Positions 33,263 through 46,027 of a stretch of 64,000 nucleotides of DNA are shown here, in pieces. The DNA is taken from assembly GCA_949130495.1 (NCBI GenBank), contig OX422208.1:690261702-690325701 (forward strand), read 5' to 3'. The translations under genes and the position numbers were made by a program. The notes under the pieces were generated by a model, which did no database searches, was not told the DNA's origin, and was given only the letters and a program-made list of their open reading frames with translations. This stretch comes from Sambucus nigra (Eukaryota > Streptophyta > Magnoliopsida > Dipsacales > Adoxaceae). Position 1 is the first letter of the stretch, and each line of letters opens with the position of its first letter.

Positions 33263-35375
33263 TGGAGAAGTTATATAATAAAATGCCTATTTTTGACGGG
33301 ACAAATTATGCTTATTGGAAAGCCCGAATGAGGTCGGCTTTAAAAGCCATAGATGAAAGGGTTTGGATTTTGGTTGAACGAGGGTGGACACCTCCCTCCG
33401 TGACTGTTGATAATATGATCAACTAGAAACATGTCACTTCTTGGACTGAAGATGAATTAGATGGTCTTCTTTTAACTCTAAAGGTTTGAGTGCTATTTCC
33501 GGATCCATAACTCCTGATGAGTTTCGCCGAATTATGACGTGCACCACGTCTAAAGAGGCTTGGGATGTTCTGAAATTGACACACGAGGGTACGAACGCGG
33601 TTAAAGAATCAAAATTACAAAATTTGGCCACCCAATTTGAGACTATTACCATGTCCGAGTCTGAATGCTTTGATAATTTTTATGCTCGTCTGTCAGACAT
33701 CGTTAACACAAGTTTTAATTTGGGTGAAGTGATTGATAACACGCGTGTCGTTAAAAAGATTTTGAGATCTCTCCCAAAACGCTTTATTCCTAAAGTCACT
33801 GTCTTGAACTCTTTGGGAAATTTGAAATCACTTAAGTTGGAAGAACTTGTAGGAGATCTTCAGACCTATGAGATTGACATGTTTCCCAAAACCATTAAGG
33901 CTAAGGATAATGGCATTACTTTAAAGACTCATTTTAAGAAAAAGAAAGAAAAAAACTTTGAGTCCGATTCTGAGTGTGATTTGGACTTATATGACTTGGC
34001 CCTGTTTGCAAAAAATTTCAAAAGAATTCTCAAATTCAAGAAAAGTGGAAATTTCAATGATAAAAGGAATTTTGAGAAAAATAATGAAAAAGATTTTAAA
34101 GATCCTCCTAAGACAGACAGTGAGAGATGCTTTGAATGCGATGGTAGGGGTCATAGAGCCTTTGAGTGTGCCACCCGTCTGAATAGAGAGAAAGGGAAAG
34201 CTGTCCTAAATGCTACCCTTAGTGACGGCAGTGAGGTTGAGTCGGTGGACTGTGGAGATAAGTCACTGCATGAGCATAACATCACCGCACTCATGGAAAG
34301 TCATGTGAGTACCTCCAATGCTTCTCACGGCGATGAGGACGCTACGTCACAAGGACACCTCGATAGTAAGAGCGATGAGAGTGAGGGGGATGATGAGGCA
34401 AGTGAGAGCGAGTGTGATCTCCCACGCGCTTACGCCGAGTTAAATTCTGAGTCTTTTGAAACCAAGAAGTGGTATAAAGAGTTAGCTCTTAGGATCACCG
34501 CTTTAGGGAGAGACTTAAGATTGTTTGGAGAAAGAGAGAGTTGTGATGAGAGTGGAAAAGAAAGAAAGAAAGAACTTGATAAGATAAGATGTTTTGAGTG
34601 CGATGGGATAGGGCACAAGAAATTTGAGTGTCCCACTAAACTTAGGAGAGAGCGTAAGAAAGATGCAATGCCCACCTCTCTAAGTGATAGTGAGGATGAG
34701 GTTGGTGATGAAAGTGTGATCCAAAAAGCTTTTGGAAAGTTATTTATCGAGACCATGGAAACAACAAGGTCAAATAGAATTCTAGGTCTTCGGATTTGTG
34801 AGTTGAAGGAAGAGAATGCTAAGCTAAAAAATGGAAAAGGTGACTTGACCAACACGGTGTCTAGTCTGACGACACGTGTATCCCATCTCGAGGATGATCT
34901 CAAACAAGCATGAGAGGTCCAAGTCACATTAGAGAATGCATCTGAGAAGGTTGATAAGATGGTTCTCTATCCCATTTTGAATGATGTTGGAAAAGGTAAT
35001 GACGGTACATTCACTACTTTTAATGCACCTGAGCCTATATCCACCTTGGTGAGTGAGTCCCATGGGAGCTCGTGTAGGAATGTTCATCCCAAAATTATTG
35101 AAAAATTACTTCCTAGACCGGTTTATGTTTGCTCCCACTGCAAGAAGCGAGGACATCTTAGGGAGTTTTGTTCCAAGTTGGGTTTAGTACCATATCATGC
35201 CACTTCACACATTCATGCACATACACCCACTCATGACACTTTGACCGCACATTATGATGGAGAGTTTGCACACATTCGCGAGCAAGTGAAGTTTTTGATC
35301 AAGACAACACATGATTTAGTGGAGTTTTTTCAAAAGATGTCACCATCTTTGGAAAACTCCACCGTTACTCCCGGT
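33263..35375 (+). pseudogene. Copia gag with duplicated zinc-knuckle module (disrupted near the start)
   Basis: The start is the ATG at 33263 (MEKLYNKMPIFDGTNYAYWK, the usual Copia gag N-terminus). A TAG replaces the Trp codon at 33424, and a one-base frame change near 33470 follows; from 33477 the frame stays open to 34912. Landmarks are SITPDEFRRIMTCTTSKEAW, THEGTNAVKESKLQNLATQF and ILRSLPKRFIPKVTVL (UBN2/gag of Copia), the knuckles CFECDGRGHRAFEC and CFECDGIGHKKFEC separated by an acidic segment, a coiled coil, a TGA at 34912, and a third knuckle CSHCKKRGHLREFC in the next segment ending at 35375. In effect it is one gag with three lesions. Gag binds the element RNA and forms virus-like particles in trans with a partner's pol. 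Confidence 0.85.
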
Positions 35376-36902
35376 TGAGAATCTTGTCTTGGTTGCTAGC
35401 ATAGGTTGATTTTCATGCTGCTTCTTCACTTGCCTATTGCTAGCATGTACCATTAGTTTGTTTATTTTTGTTCATTTTTTTTTCGTTAAAACAAAAATAC
35501 AAAAAGATTTTCCTTTAAGAAAAATTTTAAGAAAAGCACAAAAAGATTTTATTTTGATAAAATTTTTGAAAAATCCAAAAAGATTTCTTTTTTTGCTTCT
35601 TTTATGGATGAGCATTTAAGATAGCCAAGTCACAACTTCATTCCATATATCCATGTGACTGTTTGATAGAGATTTGAGACGCTACATCATTTCATCCATG
35701 TGCTTTACTTAGTATGGAGTCTTTGAGATGTAATTAGTGATATCTTCCTACATGTTTGACTCCTATATCCTTTATTGCACACATGCACGGCTATATTTGA
35801 TTATTGCACTTGTCTATCTCATATTGGCTTGAGTGTTTCCATCTCAATTCTGTCTATACAATGTACAATATGTGATAAAACTTGACAAGATTGGAATGCA
35901 TGTAAAAACGGTTTTGGTGAGACTGTGTGTTTTTGTATAACGGGGAGGGGCTGCGAAAGGTCATCATCTATCCTTTGCGCAAAAGCCACCGTTAAAAAGG
36001 ACCTAAAAATTGGAGGAATTTTAATATCCGAGGTCCAAAGAGGTTAAAAGAGCCCGAAAAAATTTAAAGGCAATAAAAAGCACTTCATGCCAAATATGGG
36101 CCACTTAGGTTTCACCATCAATTCTCCAAAGTTTGAGAATTTAGAATGCCTCTATTCAAATATTATATCTCAGGGATTTTGGTTGGAGAATCTTTAAACG
36201 GGTTTGCACTTCCTTGAAAGTCCTGAAAAAGCATAAAATCGTTTTGGACGTTATTGGTGTGAAAATCACTTTGAACTTTGATTTGTTGATTTGATTGAGT
36301 CAATATCTTATATTGTCATTATTTTACACCAAAGGAAGCATTTGAGTTCATTCGCTAGGAATATCCAATATTCATCGTGCACATATGTCATGTTTGTATG
36401 CATTGATTTTCCTATCGAATTTAATCACACCACCTCATTTACGCTATCATCGACTTGGTTGGTTTGTGTTCATTCATGGTGTGATTTTATACTAGTGACA
36501 CCCCGCACTTGCTTATTTGATTTATTTCTCTCATTTGTCTATTTTGGGACATCATAAAAAGGGGGAGAATGAATTATCTTATTATGGGGGAGATTTGAAA
36601 GTTTGAGTTCGCTCATAAATTGGTATATATGTTTATCTCATTTCAAACTCGATATGTCACTTGGTATTTTGCTTTTTCTCATTTGTGTAGGTACTACATG
36701 GATTATCATTGGATTGCACATCCTGATGAGAAAAGTGTTGAGATTCCTGAAGAATTGAAGAGCAAACGATGTAGTCTTATTCAATTGTATCTTTCCAGTT
36801 TTGGGTTCATGGAAGGGTAGATTTGTATAGGCATTTTTAGTTGTTTTGATAATTCGGATGTTTGTTTTTATGTATGGACCGGCATAGACATAGGGGGAGA
36901 TT
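35376..36902 (+). other. Non-coding 3' interior of the Copia element with repeated purine tracts
   Basis: No pol domain. GGGGGAG-type tracts occur at about 36560 (AAAAAGGGGGAGAATG), 36585 (TATGGGGGAGATTTG) and directly before the 3' LTR at about 36891 (ATAGGGGGAGATTTG). The last is the likely plus-strand primer; the others are the extra copies expected in Sireviruses. Confidence 0.75.
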
Positions 36903-37815
36903 TGTAAGGACATTTTTGTCCATTATCAATTTATTATGTCGCACGCCGTTACACCGTTGAAGAAATTCAAGATTCATACATTCATCAACGGATCCGAATA
37001 TCAAAAGAAGAAGAGGAATCAAAGTCTGACAGGTCGGGCCGGTCCGCCTGGAATAAAAGAACCGATTCGATCAACCGGACCGGTCCGCCTCAGACCCAGA
37101 CCGATCCGACTGCTGAAGGCCAGTATACCCTGGACCGCAAGCGAACCGATGAAGCCTGGAAAAGAACCGATCCGATCATCAACGGACCGATCCGACTCAG
37201 AATAAAATAACCGATCCGGTCAATCGGACCGATCCGCCTCAGACCCGGATCGATCCGCCCGGGATAAACTTAAACAGATCGTGTTCAGATTTTTAAGGCC
37301 CGAGACTTCTTATTTAATCCCACTACGGGAAGTCGTTTTCTAAGATTTATACACACGATTTTCAGAGTACAGAAATACCTAAGTCTTCACCTATTGAGCA
37401 TCTAGACTCTAGGTATTTGATTCACACAAATTGCCAATATTTGTGAATCACTTTGCAACCCAGGAACGCACTTTTGCTGTTCATACCCTGGTGGAGAAGA
37501 CCGTTCTTCTTCTCCATTGCAGCCCTACTGGAAAGGGATAGTTCCAGCCACCGACTACAGAATCCGACACCTGAGGGTAATTCTTAGTCACTTGTATTTT
37601 CATTGTAATCCGAAATTGTACAGCCTATAATATTATAATGAAAATAAATGGTTTTGCCCCTTTGGGGGATTTTTCCTCACAAGCATGTGTTTGAATGTTC
37701 TTGCTTAGATTATCATCTTATTCAATCACATATTGTTTCATGTTTAGGGTTTGTTTGGGTTAAAAGGAGTTTAATATATAATTTGCTCAGTTGAACGCAA
37801 TCACATACGTTCTCA
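36903..37815 (+). repeat. Copia 3' LTR
   Basis: Partner of 32242-33148, six bases longer because of an extra palindrome unit and a lost 11-base repeat. Same start and end. Confidence 0.93.
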
Positions 37816-37820
37816 TGCTT

Positions 37821-38879
<1,059 letters not shown>

Positions 38880-39314
38880 TGTAGGTGCAAAAAATCTCAC
38901 CCGTCGGGGGTGCCAATTCATCACGATACAAGTATAAAAATAAATACGAGAGAGACAAAGATTTACGTGGTTCGACCATGAATGGCCTACGTTTACGGGG
39001 CTGCTGGTGTGTTTCATTAGAATGATCAGAGAGTTTTACATGAGGGTATTTCTCCAACTTCTGAGCCCCCTTTCACAATGGGGGGTGTCCCCTTTATATA
39101 GACTTAGGGGTTACATTAGGGTTACAAATATGGATGGGTAACCAATATGGATGAGCCCTATCTTCGTGGAGTTTCATTCTCATCAGATACTGCTCCTCGA
39201 TCTTCCCATTTATTAAGGACTTTAGTCATCCCTATATTGCTGGCACGTCGCCATCTTCACCAGGGTGCTCCCCACACATCCTGCTATTCCGTAGGCATAT
39301 ATTTTTCCCCCACA
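38880..39314 (-). repeat. Tat-3 3' LTR
   Basis: Matches 45592-46027 nearly base for base; left edge TGTAGGTGC, right edge CCCCCACA. Confidence 0.93.
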
Positions 39315-39611
39315 ATAGCCCCACAGGTTGCAGTTCAACTGAGTTGATTCTGAGATGAGCTGGGAGCTGGTCCACAATCTCTTTAAACATATGCAGTTGG
39401 TGGTGTGAACTGAACTGGCATTCTTTGATCTGTCGTTCAACTTTTAAGCCTTCTCTGGTTGATCATCTCGCCTTCATAGGTTTTTAGATGAATGCTTGGC
39501 TTGAGTTGAGAGGCGTTCAATCGATATGGGAACTGGACTCGGCAGTGTCGAGATGCTTACGTACCCTCTTGGGATCAGGTCGAACGTCGTTCATTGTCTG
39601 TTTTATTGTAT

Positions 39612-40573
39612 GGCCCAATTTGTGAGGCTGACCACAAGCCTATTCAGAATTTGTTTATTGAGGCTTTATCGAGCGTGCATCAAGTTTAGGGCGTCTCCCT
39701 GTATTTTGGTCTCGTATGGTCCATTTGTTGAGGCCGACCACATGCCTATGCGTCGAGCCTTGCTCGAGCATGTACCTAGTAGGGGTAAGACCCTGCCTTA
39801 GGTTTTTCATATGGTCCAATTGGAGAGGCCGACCACAGGTCTATGCGTCGAGCCTTGCTAGAGCATGTACCTAGTAGGGGTAAGACCCTGCCTTAGGTTT
39901 TTCATATGGTCCAATTGGAGAGGCCGACCAGAAGCCTATGCGTCGAGCCTTACTCGATCATGTACCTAGTAGGGGTAAGATCCTGCCTTAGGTTTTTCAT
40001 ATGGTCCAATTGGATAGGCCGACCAGAAGCCTATGCGTCGAGCCTTGCTCGAGCATGTACCTAGTAGGGGTAAGACCCCGCCTTAGGTTTTTCATATGGT
40101 CCAATTGGAGAGGCCGACCAGAAGCCTATGCGTCGAGCCTTGCTCGAGCATGTACCTAGTAGGGGTAAAAGACCCTGCCTTAGGTTTTTCATATGGTCCA
40201 TTTATTGGGGTGGACCAGAAGCCTATGCGTCGAGCCTTCCTCGAGCATGTACCTAGTAGGGGTAAGACCCTGCCTTAGGTTTTTCATATGGTCCATTTGT
40301 TGAGGCCGACCAGAAGCCTATGCGTCGAGCCTTTATCGAGCATGTACCTAATAGGGGTAAGACCCTGCCATAGGTTTTTCATATGGTCCAATTGGAGGGG
40401 TGGACCAGAAGCCTATGTGTCGAGCCTTGCTCGAGCATGTACCTAGTAGGGGTAAGACCCTGCCTTAGGTTTTTCATATAGTCCATTTGTTGAGGCCGAC
40501 CAGAAGCCTATGCGTCGAGCCTTGCTCGAGCATGTACCTAGTAGGGGTAAGACCCTGCCTTAGGTTTTTCCCA
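39612..40573. repeat. 95-bp tandem array in Tat-3
   Basis: Nine units start at 39718, 39813, 39908, 40003, 40098, 40195, 40290, 40385 and 40480 (one is 97 bp), preceded by a degenerate unit at about 39612. Each contains TCGAGCCTTGCTCGAGCATG, whose core pairs with itself (GCTCGAGC), then GTACCTAGTAGGGGTAAGAC and CCTGCCTTAGG. Units differ by a few percent; two alternative starts (CCAATTGGAG and CCATTTGTTG) alternate irregularly. Confidence 0.97.
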
Positions 40574-40960
40574 TAATTTAATGTAATACCAATTACGTTT
40601 GCATTTTTCCATTTTCTAATTCCTTGCATGTAAATATCCGCCTATTTTACCTTTTAGGTTGTGCCTTCACACTTCCTTAGGCCTAAAAGGCGATGGAAAA
40701 AATGCACCTGGTTTGAGGGTCATCCACCCATTCAGGATTTTAACTGACCAACATAGTTGGCGACCAACCTGAGTTGGCTATTTGCCTAGGGATCCCCCGT
40801 AGGGCTTTTATTGTTGTTTGGGCAACTCCTGAGGCCATTTGTGTTTGGAGATAACAAAGGCCTGTAGGCGTACTTAATTTAGTGGGAACAAGCAAGAAGG
40901 CCGTCGTAACTAAATCAAGCTTGATCATGATCGTCATTTGAAAGACTAATTTCGGTGTTA
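40574..40960. other. Tat-type spacer retained in Tat-3
   Basis: ATTTTACCTTTTAGGTTGTG, CTTAGGCCTAAAAGGCGATG, GACCAACCTGAGTTGG and AGGGATCCCCCGTAGGG follow the same order as 7290-7470 in Tat-1. This block is the only part of the Tat interior that I can recognise in Tat-3. Confidence 0.8.
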
Positions 40961-41739
40961 ACCATGTTTGCATCTGTCCTGAGTTGACCTCTTTTATTTT
41001 GCTGTAAATGTTGTAGTGAATCTATTCACGTGTCATCGCTGCTATGGAGCCCCCAATCGGGCTGTGAAGAGAAGGTTGCCCGACCATCCATTGTGTCATC
41101 TAATCTGTATAACCGGGATGATAAGTGTGTCCGATTGCTCCTCGAGGCTTCGTTGCTTTGAAGAGTATCGCGTTGATTGTTCGTCGAGCTGGATATATTT
41201 AAGGATTATCTTGCTCGTATAGCTTCACATATCGTATCGTTCCTTGGGGAACACTTGTTCGCTGGCCATGCATGGTGGTTCCAGGAGGCTGTGGAAGACT
41301 CCATATAGCTCGTGCACCTAAAGAGATTGATAGGAGTTCAAAGCATCCTTGTGCAGAAATGCGTTGATCTGATATGGTGTTCAAGAAACATTGTTCCTCT
41401 GGAGTGGATATCTTAGTGTTGATGACGCGTTAATTCGTTGCTTGGTGATCATCGATCACCGTGGGTTATCTGACGATGTTGCTCGATACATTCAGGATGG
41501 TCTAGTGTTGTTATCAACATGTCTTGCTCGTTGACTGTGATTTTGCTGGACGTGTGACCTCTTGCAAGTTGGATTCGTCCTTATTGATAAATATAGTTGA
41601 TCATTGCTCTTCATGATGTTTTATGCGTTATTGGATCTTTGTGGTTTAGATCGCCCAACTTTTCATTCGACGAGGTTGAATTAAATAAGAACTGTATTAC
41701 CCAACTGTTTCTTGGAGTTTGAGACGTGATCACACAATG
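40961..41739. other. Tat-3 interior, unassigned
   Basis: No domain or clear repeat; scattered TGCTCG and GTTGATCATTG words resemble the degenerate repeats that follow. Confidence 0.45.
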
Positions 41740-43970
41740 TCAACTATCCATCGAAGTTGAGGGTCCGTTGAGGCAAAATTGCAAAGGACCTAGTAGATGT
41801 TGCGAACGATCCATGCCTGAGCATCTGTCGGAGTATTGATGGGATAAATGATGCCTGAATGCCTATCAAGGCAAAAACTATAGAGGATCTGGTAGATATT
41901 GCGGGTGATCCATGCTCGAGCATCCGTCGAGGCAAAGAGGACCAAGCAAGTATTACGAATGATCCTGTATTGTTAGTGAAAACTAACCTTCTAATAAATG
42001 CAATGTTGATTATTAATCGACTGTGCCAACCATCTGTTGGGACTGAATATAAGAATTATCCTTACCAACCATTTGTTGGGGATAAAATGCGAGATGTGTG
42101 GCAAATATCCTCGGGACTAAATATATAGAAATATTTTGCCGATCATTTGCTGAGATGAACCTTGAATATGCCTGATCGTCTTTCAGGTCAAGAATCATAG
42201 AGCCAGACAATCAATTTTGAAATTCAAGAAATATCAACATCCGAGCATCTGTCTGTTATAAATAATATTGACCAAGCATGTGTTGGGTCCAAAGTGGTGT
42301 AAAATGCTCAACCATCCGTCGGAGCATTAACAAAATAAGTGGTGCCAGACTGGTCTACCGGGCCGAAGTTGTACAGGTCCGAGTAGATATAGAGAGCGAT
42401 CCGCGCTCGAGCATCTATCGGTGTATTAATATGATTTCCAAGAGCTTAAGATTATGTCCGAGCATTCGTCAAAACTGAATCTTGTACCTATGGAAATTAA
42501 TAAGTTGCTCGACCATTTGTCGAGGCTAATTCAAATAGAATTTATCATGCAATATGATGTGCATCTGTTCGAGCATGTGCCGAGGAAAATATTCATAGTA
42601 TTAAATGAATGACATGAATGATCCCATAATTTTTGTGATAAAATCTCACGAGGATGGCCGTGCCCAAGCATCCATCGGGGCTACGCTAAGTATGAGTAAA
42701 GAGATTACACCGACTATTCATTGGTATAACTAATAATAGCTAGACGACAATATTGAAAATTAAATGGCCGGATAAATGACATGAGTGCTCTTCTAAGTGC
42801 GCCCCAATATTTATGTGGACAAAATAATTGTAATAAAGTCGAATGAAAGATGAAAAATTTATCAAATATATCCAGATGTATGGCACAGGAGTTAATTTGG
42901 AATTTGTGCAAATAGATTTAAGCAAATTCTTAAAATACAAGTTCGGTTTCAAAAAATTGTTTTCACAGAAAATTTGTGTAGTGGCAATCAATTGTTTTTC
43001 AATCAATTATTTTTCTCATGTGAAGTATAGAGTATAGATAGCCCCCCGCTGACAAATTTATGATGATAAAAATCGTGAGCATAATTTGTGAGCAAATGAA
43101 GTATTATGAGATGGAAACGGACAATGTACAAATAAATGTGTGTATCCATCAAGTGGGGTTGTGCTAAATACAAGAATTATCCTGACCAGCTATCCATTGG
43201 GGACAAAATGCGACATGCGAGGCAAATATCTTCGGGACTAAATATATAGAAATATTTTGCCGATTATCTGCCAAGATGAATCTCAAATGTGCCTGACCGT
43301 CCTTCAGGTTACCGAATCATAGAGTCCGAGCTTCAGTCAGAGTAATAATAATTTTTCCCAAGCGTTCCTTTGGGTATAAGGTGCTATAGAGTGCTAGACT
43401 ATCTGTCGGAGCATTAATAAAATGAATGGTTCCTGGATAGTCCGCCGGGAAAAAGTTGTAGAATACCAAGTAGATATAGCGAGCACTTCGTGCTCGAGCA
43501 TCCGTCGAAATATCGATGAGATTTCCAAGGACTTAAGATTATTGTCGAGCATCCGTCGGGACTGAATCTTGTACCTGTCGAAGTTAGTAAACTCCCCGAC
43601 CATCTGTTGAGGCTAAATCAAAATAGAAGTTATTATGAAAATGATATGTTCAACAAAGTATATAAGATATGCATCCGCTCGTCCATTTGTCGAGAAAAAA
43701 AAAAGAAAATCATAGTCGCGTATGAATGTAATAAAGATCCAATGATTTTTATCATAAAAATCTCACTGAGATAACTGTGCCCAAGCATCCATCGGGGCTG
43801 AGCTAAATAACCAATAATCTCGCTCTGGTGAGATTAAATTGTTGTAGATGGACGACAATATTGAAAATTAAAATGTTCGAATAAATGAGACGAGTGTTAT
43901 ATAACTGCGCCCCACTTATTTATGTGAGCAAAATAATTTGTAATAAGGTCGCATAAAAAGTGCCAACTAA
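41740..43970. repeat. Field of degenerate GACCATCCGTCGGGG-type repeats with a 1.12-kb tandem duplication
   Basis: More than twenty variants of a short word (GAGCATCCGTCGAGGC, AACCATTTGTTGGGG, AAGCATCCATCGGGGCT, GAGCATCTATCGGTG) occur every 50-80 bases, often followed by an A/T-rich stretch. In addition, 42045-42850 and 43166-43970 are duplicates offset by 1121 bases. No reading frame follows the repeats. Confidence 0.85.
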
Positions 43971-45574
43971 AATCGTTGTAATAAAATTGCCTGCTCCCTT
44001 AAAATAATTTAGAAAGAACCGAACAATGCAAAAATTAGTCAAAAATATATCTTAAATGTAAGACACCGGGCTTACCACAAATTAATCCTTGTCTTACACT
44101 TGGAATATATTTGACTACTTTCTGCAAATTATTGGAAGTCCATTAGTGAATACAAGTCTGGTTTCAAAGATTCATTCACACCAATTATAAAGCATGAAAG
44201 TATAGGGAGGCGTACTGAAATCCTCTACACTATAAGTTATGTTTTAGCAAAGTTAAATGGGTCTGGGGACCTAAGCCCCAGAGGTACTGTATTCGCGTTT
44301 TTCCCACACATGTTTAGGGTGCTGAGCCGAGACGGCGCTCGTCGTTGCTTTCTTCTGCTCGCCGACCAGTTGGGCGGAGCCGATAATCATAAATTGTGAT
44401 GTGAAACTCTTGGGTTTCTTTACTGGTAATCGTGGACGAAAAGAGAACCAAAGAAGAATCTCTGTTAGTTCCCCGGTAGGTCGTCGACCATAGGGGTTGC
44501 TTGATCATGTAGGTTGCTGGTCGGAGGTGAGATCGCTTGATGCTCGGTCACAGGAGGTGAGCTCGACTATAGGGGTGAGCTTGTTTGATGCTCGAGCACA
44601 GGAGGTGAGCTCGACCGTAGGAGGTGAGCTCGCTGATGTGATCATCGCCGGAGAGTAGGAGGTGAGATGAGAGAGAAAATTACATTAGGTTTTTTCTTTC
44701 TTTTTTTTTTTGTCGCCGACCAGCAAAATTGGTCGAAATTTGAAGAAATCCCCTACTGGCTCCTCGTTGTAGCATATTTGTCATCACCGTCCAAGAAGGG
44801 TGGTAGGGAAGGTCGTTGTTGCGTGGACGCCTCTGTATGGTGGTCGCCGACCATGGAGAGATTCCTACGATCCTATCATGGGGTCCTCAATCAATTTCTA
44901 AAATACATCACATGAGTTTTTGTTTCCAGAGTTGGTGATTTCCATAATACATTTGGTGATCGGAAGAGATAATCAGAAAATTTGTTGTCTCCCACGATTT
45001 CGTTCAGATCGCAGAAACTGTATGGATGGAGACCGAAATTGATGACTCATCATGTGCCCAGATTTTTGTGTATCTTTGTCAAAAATATCTTCTTGGAAGA
45101 GAATCATCAGATATGTTCATTAAGACGTAGTCAACATCTCTGAGAGAGAGAGGGCCACTTTTAACGCTTATCTCGTGCCACAAAATATGGAACGTGGGAA
45201 TCATAACATATGATGTAACCCAGAAAATAATGTGTATACGCATGAAAAAATCAAAAGAATCCATATATTTGCAGAGTTTTCATAGACATCTCCGATAGTG
45301 AATTTTATCTGAATCAAACAATGAAAATTGTTTGGAATCAAAGCTGTTTATGCAGATTTGCAGTTGCTTAAAAATTAAATACACAAAATGCAAGAATACA
45401 AATGTGCAGAGAACTGTGCATCAATAGAACGATGTTTATATAAAATATATAATTATTCATATGGAGAGAAAAGAAAAGTAAACTTATCTCTTGATTATCG
45501 TGCGTGTACACCATGAGGTCGCAACGTAAATCTCCATCTCGTAAACAGGAAGGAAAGACTTTTCGTGTCGGTTC
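43971..45574. other. Tat-3 5'-side interior with GGAGGTGAGCTCGA repeats
   Basis: Non-coding. 44520-44665 holds five or six copies of a short word GGAGGTGAGCTCGACC/GGGGTGAGCTTG. The remainder to the primer site looks like an untranslated leader (minus-strand sense) with no frame. Confidence 0.65.
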
Positions 45575-45591
45575 CCACAGACGGCGCCAAT
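45575..45591 (-). other. Tat-3 primer binding site
   Basis: The minus strand reads TTGGCGCCGTCTGTGGG directly after the LTR end; this is the least decayed of the three Tat sites in the window. Confidence 0.88.
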
Positions 45592-46027
45592 TGTAGATGC
45601 AAAAAATCTCACCCGTCGGGGGGTGCCAATTCATCATGATACAAGTATAAAAATAAATACGAGAGAGACAAAGATTTACATGGTTCGACCATGAATGGCC
45701 TACGTCCACAGGGCTGCTGGTGTGTTTCATTGGAATGATCAGAGAGTTTTACATGAGGGTATTTCTCCAACTTCTGAGCCCCCTTTCACAATGGGGGGTG
45801 TCCCCTTTATATAGAGTTAGGGGTTACATTAGGGTTACAAATATGGATGGGTAACCAATATGGATGAGCCCTATCTTCGTGGAGTTTCATTCCCATCAGA
45901 TAGCGCTCCTCGATCTTCCCGTTTATTAAGGACTTTAGTCGTCCCTATATTGCTGGCACGTCACCATCTTCACTGGGGTGCTCCCCACACGTCCTGCTAT
46001 TCCGTAAGGATATATTTTGCCCCCACA
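45592..46027 (-). repeat. Tat-3 5' LTR
   Basis: Partner of 38880-39314. Flanked on the right by ATATG, which may be the target duplication, but the left flank is a GT microsatellite so it cannot be confirmed. Confidence 0.93.

Larger units (their letters stand above)
32242..37815 (+). mobile_element. Gag-only Sirevirus-like Copia element (TR-GAG type)
   Basis: Two LTRs (32242-33148 and 36903-37815) both start TGTAAGGACATTTTTGTCC and end TTCTCA. The target duplication is TGCGT/TGCTT (32237-32241, 37816-37820; one mismatch). The primer site TGGTATCAGAGC is at 33152. The interior of 3.75 kb encodes only a Copia-type gag with three zinc knuckles; protease, integrase, RT and RNase H are absent. 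Clusters of CGGACCGGTCCG palindromes in the LTR and repeated GGGGGAG purine tracts near the 3' LTR are hallmarks known from Sireviruses. LTR identity is high, so the insertion is fairly young. Confidence 0.9.
38880..46027 (-). mobile_element. Tat-3: non-autonomous, coding-free Tat derivative
   Basis: LTRs of 435-436 bases (38880-39314 and 45592-46027) start TGTAGRTGCAAAAAATC and end CCCCCACA; only scattered differences are seen, so it is young. A minus-strand primer site TTGGCGCCGTCTGTGGG abuts the right LTR and a minus-strand purine tract TGTGGGGCTAT abuts the left. The 6.3-kb interior has no gag or pol but keeps the Tat spacer (40645-40870) and carries a 95-bp tandem array and a long field of degenerate repeats. 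Its LTR shares TTTACGTGGTTCGAC and GGCCTACGT with Tat-1 and Tat-2. Confidence 0.88.

Noticed and set aside
39612..40573. Regular 95-bp repeats considered as a CRISPR array or a coding repeat
   Set aside because: No unique spacers, plant context, inside a retrotransposon; the 60-90-codon frames are by-products of the repeat.
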